The notes beneath the pieces are model-generated. The model made no database searches, was not told the DNA's origin, and was given only the letters and a program-made list of their open reading frames with translations. A stretch of DNA of 64,000 nt, taken from contig OW028580.1 in assembly GCA_932294295.1 (NCBI GenBank), forward strand, positions 30,264,136 through 30,328,135, given 5' to 3'. A program made the position numbers and the translations under genes. Source of the DNA: Alitta virens. Its lineage: Eukaryota; Annelida; Polychaeta; Phyllodocida; Nereididae. Below are positions 24,416 through 35,384 of the stretch, piece after piece; the first letter of the stretch is position 1; every line of letters begins with the position of its first letter.

Positions 24416-24790
24416 GATGATATACAATAATGGCCCTAAAACAGACCCCTGTGGTGTTCCATAAGATAGTACATAGTTTTCAGATAAAACATTATTATAC
24501 TTAACTTTGATATGCCGATCAGATAAATAGCTTTTGAACCATTGCAGAACATTACCTCTTATTCCATAAAATTCTAGTTTCTTAAAAAGTGTCTCATGTT
24601 TAATGCTGTCGAAAGCCTTCGACATATCTAGAAAAATGCTTATTGTATAATGACCTAAGTTCAAATTTTCCAAAATATTTCCAGTGAAATCTAAAACTGC
24701 ATCAGTTGTGCTCCGGCCTTCCCTAAAACCATATTGACCTTCATATAAAACATTGTATTTTTTCAGAAACTTAACTATTCTAAAATTGAC
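24416..24790 (-). pseudogene. LINE reverse transcriptase, 5' part (severed)
   Basis: On the minus strand about 24785-24416 encodes the fingers/palm of a LINE reverse transcriptase: YGFREGRSTTDAV, FLDMSKAFDSIKHE, WFKSYLSDR, then GTPQGSVLGPLLYII up to the insertion. The catalytic FADD lies in the separated half at 20562-21434. Upstream of 24790 the frame is lost, so the element was 5'-truncated before or after the insertion. The motifs are intact, so the LINE was not very old when interrupted. Confidence 0.85.
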
Positions 24791-25836
24791 ACTTCACCAA
24801 TTACTATCTGTGCATGTTTAGAGAACCACCAGCCCACCTGTCGGACAGACATCAGTGATAGCAATACCCTCTTCCAACATTCACATGCTGAGGGTGATAA
24901 AAACATTATGTGGTATTTAACAATTATATTCTTTCATACACATATTATACTAAGGACTTTTATCACACAATTGGCAGATTGATATATATATACATAATTT
25001 TGTTATACTACCAAATTACAAATAACACGTAATTACATAATTTTATATTGGCAATTTAAGTCAAACCTTGTCAATCAGTAGAATATTCAGTGAGCTTCAC
25101 GGGTGGACGACTGTGTTGTTCTTAACAACAATTACATGAGAGTAAACACTAGTGTTTATCAAACTTACATATTTTCATCATCATGAGGAAAAGAGTGTCA
25201 AAGTTTTGAACTATAAATATCCAAATTGAAGGCACATGGTCTAGCATTACATGTATGTCACTGAAATCATCAAAATGAAAGTTTCGTTTATTGATATATT
25301 TATAAAACAAATAAAGATAAAGATATCACAATGACTAAGAAAATTCTAAGTTCTAAAAACACTGAAATGTGCTTATATGAAATAACAACACACTAAAAAG
25401 TGTTTATGAAACGAGACTTCAACGTGTCTAAGAAAGGCATTGGTTTTTAGAGTGAGGTCTCCCTATCTCAAACAATTGATTTGTTTTGTTTATAGCTGTC
25501 CTTTTCTCAGGTAAACCCTCCCAGTTATGCTGAAATCAAACCAATTCGGCGTTCACCTCAGTGGACAGGACAGTCAGCCTTCAGAGCCTAACAAGTAAGG
25601 GCAGCTTTACTTATGTAGAGTTACTAAGGGCCAAATCAAACCTTAGTAATCATTAAAAAAAGGAAACTACACACACATATAAATATATCTAATAATCTAC
25701 AATCTGCCATTAAGGATGTATGCAAGTTTTTTTTTCTGTGATGTGAAAGCTATCGAGAGAGTTGAAAAGATGCAGTGCTTCTCCAATGAAGACGGCGTCA
25801 CCAGTCATAAAAGCATCTTGAGGAAAACCTGCCTTA
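24791..25836. other. Intergenic DNA, no gene seen
   Basis: AT-rich sequence between the LINE fragment and the family 4 element. Bases 25260-25460 end in CTCTAAAAACC-like sequence (complement) also present near 16415, which hints at a further small MITE. No exon was recognised. Confidence 0.4.
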
Positions 25837-25949
25837 AGCCACTATCTCACATAGCCGAGTGACGAAGCAGAGTAATGACGATCGCTGGAAAGCAATCAAT
25901 CGGCGTCACTCTTGCTCATTTGATGACTAGAAAAAGCAAGTCAGCAAGG

Positions 25950-26050
25950 TCTCGCCGATCGCTCGCAGATCACTCGCCGATCACTCACCGATCGCTCGCC
26001 GATCACTCGCCGATCGCTCGCCGATCGCTCGCCGATCACTTGCTGATTGC
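25950..26050. repeat. 11-bp tandem array GCTCGCCGATC
   Basis: About nine units vary only between GCTCGCCGATC and ACTCGCCGATC with a few other substitutions. It sits about 110 bp from the left end of the family 4 element. The 11-bp period is close to one DNA helical turn. Confidence 0.85.
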
Positions 26051-26115
26051 TCGCCTTCTTCACACGCCGACCACTCGGCGAATAAATCACGTCCACACAG
26101 CAATCCATCTGATCA

Positions 26116-26194
26116 AGTGTACACCCAGAGTGACCAAGTGTATACCCAGAGTGACCAAGTGTACACCCAGAGTGACCAAGTGTACACCCAGAGT
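26116..26194. repeat. 20-bp tandem array GTGTACACCCAGAGTGACCA
   Basis: Four near-identical 20-bp units lie inside the family 4 element. They differ at one or two positions (GTGTATACCC in one unit). Confidence 0.9.
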
Positions 26195-26726
26195 GCACGG
26201 CGAGTTAATCCCGTTTAAATCCCGAGCAATTTCAGAGCAAATTTGCTTGGCGACAATCCTTAAAAGTTTTAAACATGTTTAAAACTTTGCGATCGTTCTA
26301 CGAGTATTGCCGTGTATTTACGAGTCTTTCCAGAGTGGTCGGCGTGCAGAGCCGTGTATTCCCGACTGCCTAATTTATTAAGCACTTGGCATCACTCGGC
26401 ATTGTCACTCAGCTATGTGAGATAGGCCCTTTAGATCTCATCCATGCTTGTTTGATAGTGTGTTTAAAAAGTTATTAATTATGCCTATGTATATAATTGG
26501 GGTAAACTTCAAGGAGTATTTTACAATAATGGAACTGTTTAAGTGCTATGCCGGAATAGGGCCTGCAAGCGGAAGTTGACTCTTCAGCGTTGGTGAGCAG
26601 AAAATGGGTACGTCTGGCACCAAAGCCGGGCCGAGCGCCATAGTATTGAATAGGGTTGGTCAGGAAAAACGTTAAATAATGCATATAAACCAATAATTTC
26701 AACTGTTGTGGCACAAGGCCATTCTA

Positions 26727-27193
26727 GGCTATTCCCAAAAATCACGAATGATTCTAAAAGCACGCTTGAATTTTATTTAATGGCCAGTAGAAAAATGTAA
26801 ACAAACGGCCGTCGCTCACCTCACCCATATTCTCCGTGATTCGAGGGAAATAACGGCTTATTTTCCTCTGACAACACTTTTAACATATTAAGGCACATCT
26901 GTCCTAACTAATTTGGTGTGTATTTATCACTAAATGTCCGTAATAAGGCCATAATTAATGCATTCCTATGCCACGCCATTGCACTACACTGGGCGCTTGG
27001 TGCCAAAGCTGCTGCTGATAGCGCGATTTTTTAATATGTTAAAAGTGTTGTCAGAGGAAAATAAGCCGCAATTTCCCTCGAATCACGGAGAATATGGGTG
27101 AGGTGAGCGACTGCCGTTTGTTTACATTTTTACTGGCCATTAAATAAAATTCAAGCGTGCTTTTAGAATCATTCGTGATGTTTGGGAATAGCC
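26727..27193. mobile_element. Fold-back MITE with TA duplication
   Basis: The 467-bp element is flanked by TA on each side. The arms of about 163 bp (26727-26889 and 27033-27193) are near-perfect inverted repeats, starting GGCTATTCCCAAA and reaching CAACACTTTTAACATATTAA and its complement. They are separated by about 140 bp. There is no coding. The TA target and long palindrome suggest a Tc1/mariner-derived MITE. Confidence 0.85.
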
Positions 27194-28139
27194 TAACTTG
27201 TAGGCTCTATTTGATATGTAGTGCTTGCATTTTCAAACGGAGCTGAACTGAAACAGATCTTGTGTAAATCAATGATATTTTCAAAGAATTGTTGTGACTT
27301 AAAAAAGCTGCAATTTCAAATAACATGTCTGAGGACACGTTGAAGATTTGTCAAATTTTTGTCTACATTCCAAATATCTCAGGTTTTATATTTATATGTT
27401 GAAAACACTGATGATCACCAACTTATATACAATCACAAGTGAATTATGTTTCATGCCAACCTGTGCCCCACATGAATTTTGACGATTATCAATTTGTCGA
27501 TCATCCACACTCTTCTTCGTTGAAAATATTGCATGACTATTTGTATCATTATAATTTTTTTTTATTAAAACCAATATATACATTGCGAGATTATCATATT
27601 TACATTGATTTTACATATCATATTTACACATTACATTATGCTATGTAGGAATATAAAACCACTCCCCAATTGATGTGAAAATATAATACTTATTTGTGTT
27701 TATTTTTTTTTTTGCCCCAGTTTTTTGTGAATGGTATTCCATGTTGACGAATCCATGTACTTGTGAATAGCTTATATTTGGAACTTCCCTGCTGATTTCC
27801 TAACCTATCCTAAGCGATAGGCAATGTAACCGGATTACCTTGTTTGCAAATTAATATATCTATATTGTAATAGTTTCCAGGATCAAACATAACATTGTGT
27901 AATTTATGGGAATATCACATGAAATTGTCAAAATCAGTCACACAGTCTGTGGAGTAGTTTTAAAAATGCGTTGTTGACCATGTAGAGCAAAACTATTTCC
28001 AGCCCCATGAAAATCATGCAGCACATTTATAAAGCCTCTCTCAAGTGGCATGATCCAATAATATGGAAGACAAGATGAATGAATACTGGTGAGTTATTCC
28101 GATGTCCTTATCTAGCTATTGTCAATGCCTAATATGGCT
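27194..28139. other. 3' flank of gene B, no other gene seen
   Basis: AT-rich DNA downstream of the transporter B stop codon. No clear canonical poly(A) signal was seen within the first 100 bp after the stop. Confidence 0.5.
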
Positions 28140-31100
28140 CTATATAGAACTCTCATTTTCCACGATAAGTTTTTGCCTTTTCCCAGATTTCTTGTCGGAT
28201 TTGGATGGCTTGTAAATCTGAAACGATAAAATATCTTTGACATTGTTCCCTGCACATAATTCCATTTTGAATATAAATGCAAACGTTTTCCTAGCCTCAA
28301 GGTCGAGGCTTATTTCCTTAACTACTTTTACTATCAAGCACAAATGTGTCAATATAGCCTTTCGGAATATAGCCCTTTGGAGCACAGAACAGGCCCCGTT
28401 GTATAATAGGTCAACAATGAAAAAGTTAATAGGACAAAAACAGGTGACTTTCACTAATTTGGGAATGTATATTGATTCCGAATGTGAAGTCAGAATTTCT
28501 CTATCACTTCAAGATTTTGAGTTATGCATATAAATCATAATTTTCAAATTTGGTAAGTTTGCAACTCCCTATCACTCTGCAGTTGCTGTAAGTCAGTGAT
28601 ATACGATATCGAACTCAAAATTCTGAAATAATGATTCAGAAATTCCAATTTAAGAGTCAGCGCTATCAATTTGGTACTGTTTTTATCCGAAGAGAAACGA
28701 AAATTAGCAGATTTATGAAATTTGAATCAGGATTATAGAGAGGAAGTACTCACTGCAGTGTCTTTCTGGCCGTTCATTGGCTCTTTGACCTCATCATCGC
28801 TGTCCCCACTGTCGTCAGACTCCGACCCGGCCCCTGGGGGCTGGCAGTATTTGGCGATGGGACGGATGCAGGGGAACAGGTACTTGCGGCTTACTCTGCC
28901 CTTGTGGTGGAACCCTGAACAGATATTTACATGTACATCATTTAATTGCCACAGAACATGACTATGTTGATGTCAATGACCACAATATACTGAAATCCAA
29001 ACTGATATCATACCAGGAATAAAGCTGAAGACAAATCCAAATAACATTACGCAGATGATTCCCACGGTTGGATACCACAAGTAGGAAACAGCATACAAGT
29101 TCTCCAAGCCATGGCTGCAAGGCAAAAACTTTAAATCAGACAATGCCAGGTCATCGGTTGCCTATAAATAATTCCTTTAAAATACAGAAGTTCCAGCTTA
29201 TAACAAAGACAATACACTACACTACGCCACATACAGTTAGTTTCATTAAAATCGGCCTGTCAAATTAAACCTAGGCAAAGCTAGACAACTTCTGCTATAC
29301 GATGCTACCTGCCACTACACGGAACTGTCTGGCTATAGATGTCTCCTCAAAGTCAGATATAAAAGTACATGCAGCAACATTTGGTGCATAAGTTGAGAGT
29401 TACGCATATATGTCATTTTTTGTTGTTGAAAAGATGCATGTCTATTTTACATGCATATGTATAATATATAAGATACATTTTTATATTTACCAAGGTTTAT
29501 ATTTTTTCAGTGGTGGTAGTTAAAGCCGAATATAAGCTAGGAGTAGACAGAAGCAGCTGACTTTAGCCAGTTATAGCTACAGCCAGGAATAGGTTGCTAC
29601 AGCTGTCTAGAGTCGACCATATTTTATGAAATAACTATGATTTGTGACATCTTACAATTCCTTGCGAGACCAGCGCTGCATCTTGGCCATATACGCCATC
29701 ATTTCTGGGGTCATTTCAGGAGCTAGCCCAACTGCTTCACCAGCTATTTCGCTGCCATTGATGAGAGAGTAACCTGGGTCTGTCAGGTTGTTCAGACTGA
29801 CGCCAAAGGATGCAGAGATGTTGGCTCCAATTCCAGTCATGTTGGGAAAGCATTTCGACGTGGGCATGGGCAGGGGCATCATCTGAATTCCACTTGTAAC
29901 CGCACCAGCTGCCATCCAAATGGATATGAACAATCCACAGACAACGCCTATCATTGCACCCTGCCAAAAAAAAAACACGTCGTGGGTTAGTCATGTGTCC
30001 ACACAGGTCCTGAAGCAGTTGCTTCAATTTCTTCCTCACCGATTTAAAATGATAAATGACAACTTCTGGAAAATGTTATATTATTTGTTATCCTTATTTA
30101 CCTTTGTTCCAGCTCGTGGAAATGTGGCTGCCAAAAAGTAGAGGCCTACGACCGGGCCTAGTGTAGAGCCGGCTATGGTGAAAGCAATCTGTTAAGGAGA
30201 TATTATATGAGTCAACAAATGCACGAATAAATTAAACCTATTAAATCTGTTTTCCTTTTACAGTACCTGCACAAAGGAGCCACCAAAAAGTTGAACAGCA
30301 AACCCCATGCCCAAGCTTATGACTCCATAAACAGCCACTTGAATGAAGATAAATAAATCGTATTCCATGACTATCACAAACAGATTTTATTCTTATGGAG
30401 CAAGACAAGCATGCATGACGAAATAAATATAAGTATAAAACACTGTACCTAATATTTTAGTCACCAAAGTTTGCTTTGCATCAGAAAGATAGTTGAATTT
30501 AAGGCTGAGGAAGTCCTCCCAGGTGATGGCAGCCATTGAGTTCAGTATGGACGACGCGGTGCTACAATTAAGAAACCAACTAATATGTCAGATAGCCTAA
30601 CAATTTTGAGTGCACCCTGCACCATATTTCTCCAGCAGGTACCTGAGTGATCCACTGAATAGACAAGCCACGAACAAGCCAGGCACACCAGGGAAGCCCA
30701 TCACATCCAGTACGAAATATGGCAGGATCTGGTTGGGGTTGTGGATGTACTTAGCACTAAGAGGGTCGCAGCCTTTCTTGGCATAATATGCAAATATGAT
30801 GACCCCGGTCAAACATGTCAGCACCCCTGAGATGACGAAGCCTGGGATATTGAGGAGCACCGATCTGCAGAAAGAAAGGATAACACAATGATAATGACAA
30901 GCCTGAAAGGATTTCAGAAGAGTCAGAGTTCTTATAGGGGTGGCCTCTCGATAGGGGTCTTAAGACATTAGAGGGGCCTACCACACATAGAGAAAAATAC
31001 ATTTTAAATATTTCTTTACTTATTTATTTGTCTGTGTATGTTTCAAACAATGTCTGTATATGAAATGTGTGTCTCTTTGTCTTTGTCTGTCTGTCTAGGG

Positions 31101-31273
31101 AAGTGGGGGACTCACATCTTGGCTTCTCTCTCTGTAGGCAGGGCACAGTATCTCTGGACGGCTGGTTGGGCGACGGTCAAGCACATCCAGAGGATGGACA
31201 TCATGACCACTATGGACCAGAAGGTCGTTCTCGCTCTTGGGTCAGGGTCCAGACTGCAATGAATGAATGAGTG

Positions 31274-31304
<31 letters not shown>

Positions 31305-34300
31305 TACTCCATATTGTAATAAACGTGGAACTTACTTGAGGAATTCGATTCTTCCCCATTCTTCATTCAACCTCCACATTTCAGCAAATCCCCCCACTTC
31401 GATCAGCCCCTGTGGGATAGAGACAATATATTCAACATAAAACGTTCTTGTGTGCTCTTAAAAAGACACAAGGGTTGAAAGGATTAAGTTGCTCACCAAG
31501 ACAACCACGACCAGGAGACCCAAAAATATGACGACAGACTGGAAGACGTCTGTCCATATGACCGCTTTCATTCCTCCCTGCAAGTAATGCACAGTTAATG
31601 TAAAAAATGCTGTTTTGGATCCAACACTTAATTCCTTTAGCATTGGAATAGAGAATCAATGAATTACCATGCAGGTATATATGGTTGCTGACACATCGCA
31701 CAGAACCATGGACAGCCAAACGGGGAAGCCACTCACTGAAAAAAAAAGAAATTGGTTGATACATGTACGCATCTCTACTGTATAAGTCATTGAAAGTATA
31801 AGGACCCTTTAAGTTATCCTTAACACTAACCTTCAAATTACAAGGTCAAGGTAGTGCCAAGGGTTAAATTATGTTCAATATCCCAATGCTACTGGGTCTG
31901 AAGCTTAGTCAGCTATAAATGACCAACTGCCAGAGGCAGATGTAATGATGACATAATGTTACACATTCACGCCTTGGGTGGGGTCTTTTACTTTACTCAG
32001 CATAGACACCAGAGTACAGGCACCAACATCTCTTAATTGCGAGGTCGACATTTAGCTTGGATGTAGTCAAACCCAGGACCTTCAAGAGATCTGGCTAATA
32101 TGGAATTGGCAGATGCCTTAACCATCAGGCCACCCAGCTGTTTATTATTATTATATATATATAGTTAATTATTAAATTTTTGGTTTTGTTTCCAAGCTCA
32201 AACTCAGACTGTACTGTAGCAAGGCTGAAGCTTTGAGACATACACCGTAGCAATTTGAGGTGTCATCAACTCAAATATAGATTACTGAATATGTTTAAAG
32301 AGAAAACCTGCTTTTACATACTTTAAATATTTTAATATTCAAAATGTGTATTTTTTTTTTTTTTTGTATGTGGGAAAGGTCGTTGTGAATTGTGCAACAA
32401 TGTTGGTAAAAACGTAACAAATTCAGTAAAGAATTGCTTTTTATTTCTGCTTTCAAAGTATAGTATATTTACTGTATTAGCGGCATTCTTCTACAGTCTA
32501 ACATCTACAAGTTTCACTGTGTTCTTTTTTTAGGTAAAATCTAGCGTGATCAGCCTTTAAAAAGTTTTCCCAATAATCACGATAATATTCTTCCCAGCTA
32601 TGACAGCTAGACATGTGTCACATATTCTTGGTCAAATAAAGATCAATTCAATCAAAACCAAAAACTCTTGTGGCAATATATATTTATGAAAACTTAAGTT
32701 TTTCCTTTTTTATAATTTCAGGCTTTGAAAAAAGTTATTGAATGAATTCTACAGTTATTACCGAATTATTAAATCTATCATTCTAACTCACATTAGTCTG
32801 GCGCATTTGTTATCACAATCATTATTTTTTACCGAAGGCTTTTCAGAGAATATGGATAAGACTCACCAGCTTCAAGCGCAACAGAAGGAGCAAACAACCC
32901 TATTCCTGTGACAAACAACTAAAACACAAGAATCACATGGATGTTACAATCCAAAAACAGAAGTAAATATACCTCCTATAAATGTGTGTCACATTTATAT
33001 GGGATTCACCAAAACTGTAATGTTGTAATCAAAATATAATTATAATCACCGAATTCAAAATCATGATGAAAGAACCGGTCATTCGAGGAGCTTTTGATAG
33101 GAATCTGCGCTCCAGGTACTGAAAATCGTAAGTCTTACTGTATTAATTGCATACTGTATTATAAAAAATAATGTATGTGCTCTATCTGATAAGAATGACA
33201 AACCTCAAAAGAACTGGTCAACTTCAATGGATAAAAGACAGGGACAAAGAGGTAGGCTCCATAGATGCTTCCCAAAATAGCTGCGAACATGTGCATGGAG
33301 AACTGTGTGCCATAGGCATACATCTCAGTCGGGGTGCCCAAGATGCCTTGAGCAGAGATGAAACTCACCAGCATGGATATGGCCACTGGCACTACCTGCA
33401 ATGACAACGAAATAGACAGATAGATAGATATGGAAAGTGCACCCTCTGAGGCAAGTTCTTGTCACTATCGAGGGTTGATTGTGAGGTAAAAGAGGTGTAC
33501 ACCCATGTTACACATTTACCCCATGGGAAGGATCTTTTATTTGCCTCAGCATAGACACCGAGTACATTCTTCTCATGCAGAGTGCCCGGGCCAGAGATCG
33601 AACCCAGGAACCTTCAGCATAATTTACCACAGTATTGAAAAATCTTTACAATGACACACACCAACAAATCATATGAGCTACTGAAAGTACTAGCTTGGTG
33701 ACTTTTTTTGTTTTTTTTAGATAAAAACCAGATTCCTAATAAAATAAATAAATTATATTCCTCGCAATAATACCCATTCACCCACAAAAATTATGTTCCT
33801 TCACTCAAATTAGTATTTCCCTTACAATCATTCCCTGATAGCATTCCAAGTCGGCCCAGCATCGTTTCTATATTGGCCAATGTCAGTACAACATCGTATC
33901 AACGTCGCAGACATCGTGCCGATGTTGAAACGATTTGGAATGCTATCTGGGTGCAAGCAAATGCATTAAGTTTATTGTGAGTGAAGTGAACATGCAAACT
34001 AAATGAGTGAACATGACCGCTTTTTCAGTGAAAAAGATATAGTCAGGTTTATGCGATGATTGTGAGTGAAAGGGATAATGAATTTAATATTTTTTCCAAC
34101 AACTCAGAAGTACTCAGTAAAATAGTTTGTTAATCAGCAAACAATATCTTCAAGAGCTAAAGACCAACCTTGAGATTCCTGTCTCCCATGAGATATTCGC
34201 CAGTGGTTTGCTGTTTCCCACCTGCAAATGCAAAGTAGACCCCGATGCCCAGGGACACTGCAATGGTCGATATGAAGACCACATAGTCCACCACATGGAA

Positions 34301-34342
34301 GCTCTTCTGGGCTGCCTGTGAATAATCCAAACCGGGGACCAT
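28140..34342 (-). CDS. Transporter B: SLC5A8/SLC5A6-like sodium-coupled solute symporter
   Basis: Sixteen exons on the minus strand: 34342-34169, 33395-33204, 33118-33050, 32918-32867, 31735-31668, 31577-31497, 31409-31336, 31253-31116, 30864-30643, 30561-30449, 30337-30267, 30188-30102, 29960-29656, 29114-29014, 28914-28754, 28217-28140. All are GT-AG and the phases close, giving 1,986 nt (661 residues plus stop). The start MVPGLDYS is chosen over MHVIHCSC 27 nt upstream by similarity to gene A. Landmarks are VVDYVVF, SAQGILGTPTEMYAYG, GGMKAVIWTDVFQ, RTTFWSIVVMM, AVQRYC, LPYFVLDVMG, GLFVACLFSGSL and LGPVVGLYF. Most exons have the same length as in gene A. Exon 13 equals exons 13 plus 14 of A with the intron absent and a longer extracellular loop carrying NMT, NIS, NLT and NGS sequons. 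The tail has SESDDSGDSDDE and ends ESSI. It should be a plasma-membrane Na+ symporter; the substrate is not predictable here. Confidence 0.93.
29197..29628 (+). repeat. Dispersed repeat R3, first copy
   Basis: About 430 bp shared with 43290-43706 and, in a more broken form, 35385-36075. It begins ACATACAGTTAGTTTCATTA and ends CTACAGCTGTCTAGAGTCGA. It lies in the intron 29115-29655 of gene B. The interior has no coding; the class is unknown. Confidence 0.75.
31274..31304. repeat. (AATC)n microsatellite
   Basis: About eight AATC units lie in the 82-bp intron between exons 8 and 7 of gene B, taking up over a third of it. Confidence 0.9.
31985..32140 (-). mobile_element. tRNA-derived SINE in gene B intron
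   Basis: On the minus strand the sequence has an A-box-like TGGCCTGATGGTTAAGGCA (near 32115-32133) and, about 50 bp on, a B-box-like GGTCCTGGGTTTGACTAC (32063-32080). This is the RNA polymerase III promoter layout of tRNA-derived SINEs. The body GTGTCTATGCTGAG is shared with 33480-33625. It lies in the long intron between exons 5 and 4. Confidence 0.65.
33480..33625 (-). mobile_element. tRNA-derived SINE, 5'-truncated
   Basis: On the minus strand GGTTCCTGGGTTCGATCTC (B box, 33592-33610) is followed by CGGTGTCTATGCTGAGGCAA, the same body as the SINE at 31985-32140. The A box is missing. It lies in intron 1 of gene B. Confidence 0.65.
33833..33951. mobile_element. Palindromic MITE with GATAGCATTCCAA ends, copy 1
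   Basis: The 119-bp element has ends CCCTGATAGCATTCCAAG and CGATTTGGAATGCTATCTGGG and an interior of repeated ACATCG/ACGATG words. A second copy is at 37549-37665 and a lone end at about 36702-36721. It lies in intron 1 of gene B. Confidence 0.7.
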
Positions 34343-34399
34343 CCTGCAACTACAATGTATAACATGCATATCAAAAAGTCAAGATCATTTAGGGTAACG

Positions 34400-35271
34400 G
34401 TGATCTGACAGCAGGATAGTTAAGTCAAGTTAGCAATGGTGATCTGGACAGCAGGATAGTTAAGTCAAGTTAGCAATGGTGATCTGGACAGCAGGATAGT
34501 TAAGTCAAGTTAGCAATGGTGATCTGGACAGCAGGATAGTTAAGTCAAGTTAGCAATGGTGATATGGACAGCAGGATAGTTAAGTCAAGTTAGCAATGGT
34601 GATCTGGACAGCAGGATAGTTAAGTCAAGTTAGCAATGGTGATCTGGGCAGAAGGACAGTTAAGTCAAGTTAGCAATGGTGATCTGGACAGCAGGATAGT
34701 TAAGTCAAGTTAGCAATGGTGATCTGGACAGCAGGAAAGTTAAGTCAAGTTAGCAATGGTGATCTGGACAGCAGGAAAGTTAAGTCAAGTTAGCAATGGT
34801 GGTCTGGACAGCAGGAAAGTTAAGTCAAGTTAGCAATGGTGATCTGGACAGCAGGACAGTTAAGTCAAGTTAGCAACGTTGATCTGGACAGCAGGAAAGT
34901 TAAGTCAAGTTAGCAATGGTGATCTGGACAGCAGGATAGTTAAGTCAAGTTAGCAATGGTGATCTGGATAGCAGAATAGTTAAGTCAAGTTAGCAATGGT
35001 GATCTGGACAGCAGGATAGTTAAGTCAAGTTAGCAATGGTGATCTGGACAGCAGGAAAGTTAAGTCAAGTTAGCAATGGTGATCTGGGCAGAAGGATAGT
35101 TAAGTCAAGTTAGCAATGGTGATCTGGATAGCAGGACAGTTAAGTCAAGTTAGCAATGGTGATCTGGACAGCAGGATAGTTAAGTCAAGTTAGCAATGGT
35201 GATCTGGACAGCAGGATAGTTAAGTCAAGTTAGCAATGGTGAACAGGACATCAGGACGATTATATCAAGTC
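34400..35271. repeat. 40-bp minisatellite upstream of gene B
   Basis: About 21 tandem copies of a 40-bp unit (GATCTGGACAGCAGGATAGT then TAAGTCAAGTTAGCAATGGT) differ only by scattered substitutions. The first unit lacks one base and the last is degenerate (GAACAGGACATCAGGACGAT). The array begins about 60 bp upstream of the gene B start codon, so it occupies the 5' UTR or promoter zone, or a first intron if there is an upstream non-coding exon. It is uniform with no spacers, so it is not a CRISPR array. Confidence 0.95.
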
Positions 35272-35384
35272 AACATATTTCAATTAAGGCCTTATTAGTT
35301 TTTGCTTCACTGAAAAATTTTGTTTGAACTAAAAATGAACTATAAAAAAATCAGAAATTTCTCAGGACTGCTTTCTTTCATAAT

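Larger units (their letters stand above)
25837..26430. mobile_element. Harbinger-like element, family 4 (AGCCACTATCTCACATAGC ends)
   Basis: The 594-bp element is flanked by TTA on both sides (25834-25836 and 26431-26433). The left end reads AGCCACTATCTCACATAGC and the right end, complemented, AGGGCCTATCTCACATAGC. Both continue with GAGTGAC or CTGAGTGAC. Subterminal arrays are an 11-bp repeat (GCTCGCCGATC, about 25950-26050) and a 20-bp repeat (GTGTACACCCAGAGTGACCA, about 26116-26194). No coding for transposase. The end layout and TTA site group it with the other Harbinger-like families here. Confidence 0.85.

Noticed and set aside
16415..25460. Possible MITE family with CACTCTAAAAAC ends near 16415 and 25455
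   Set aside because: The similarity is confined to the ends, and I could not define both boundaries or duplications by eye.
34400..35271. CRISPR-like regular array
   Set aside because: Units are contiguous 40-bp copies with no unique spacers, in a eukaryotic genome. It is a minisatellite.
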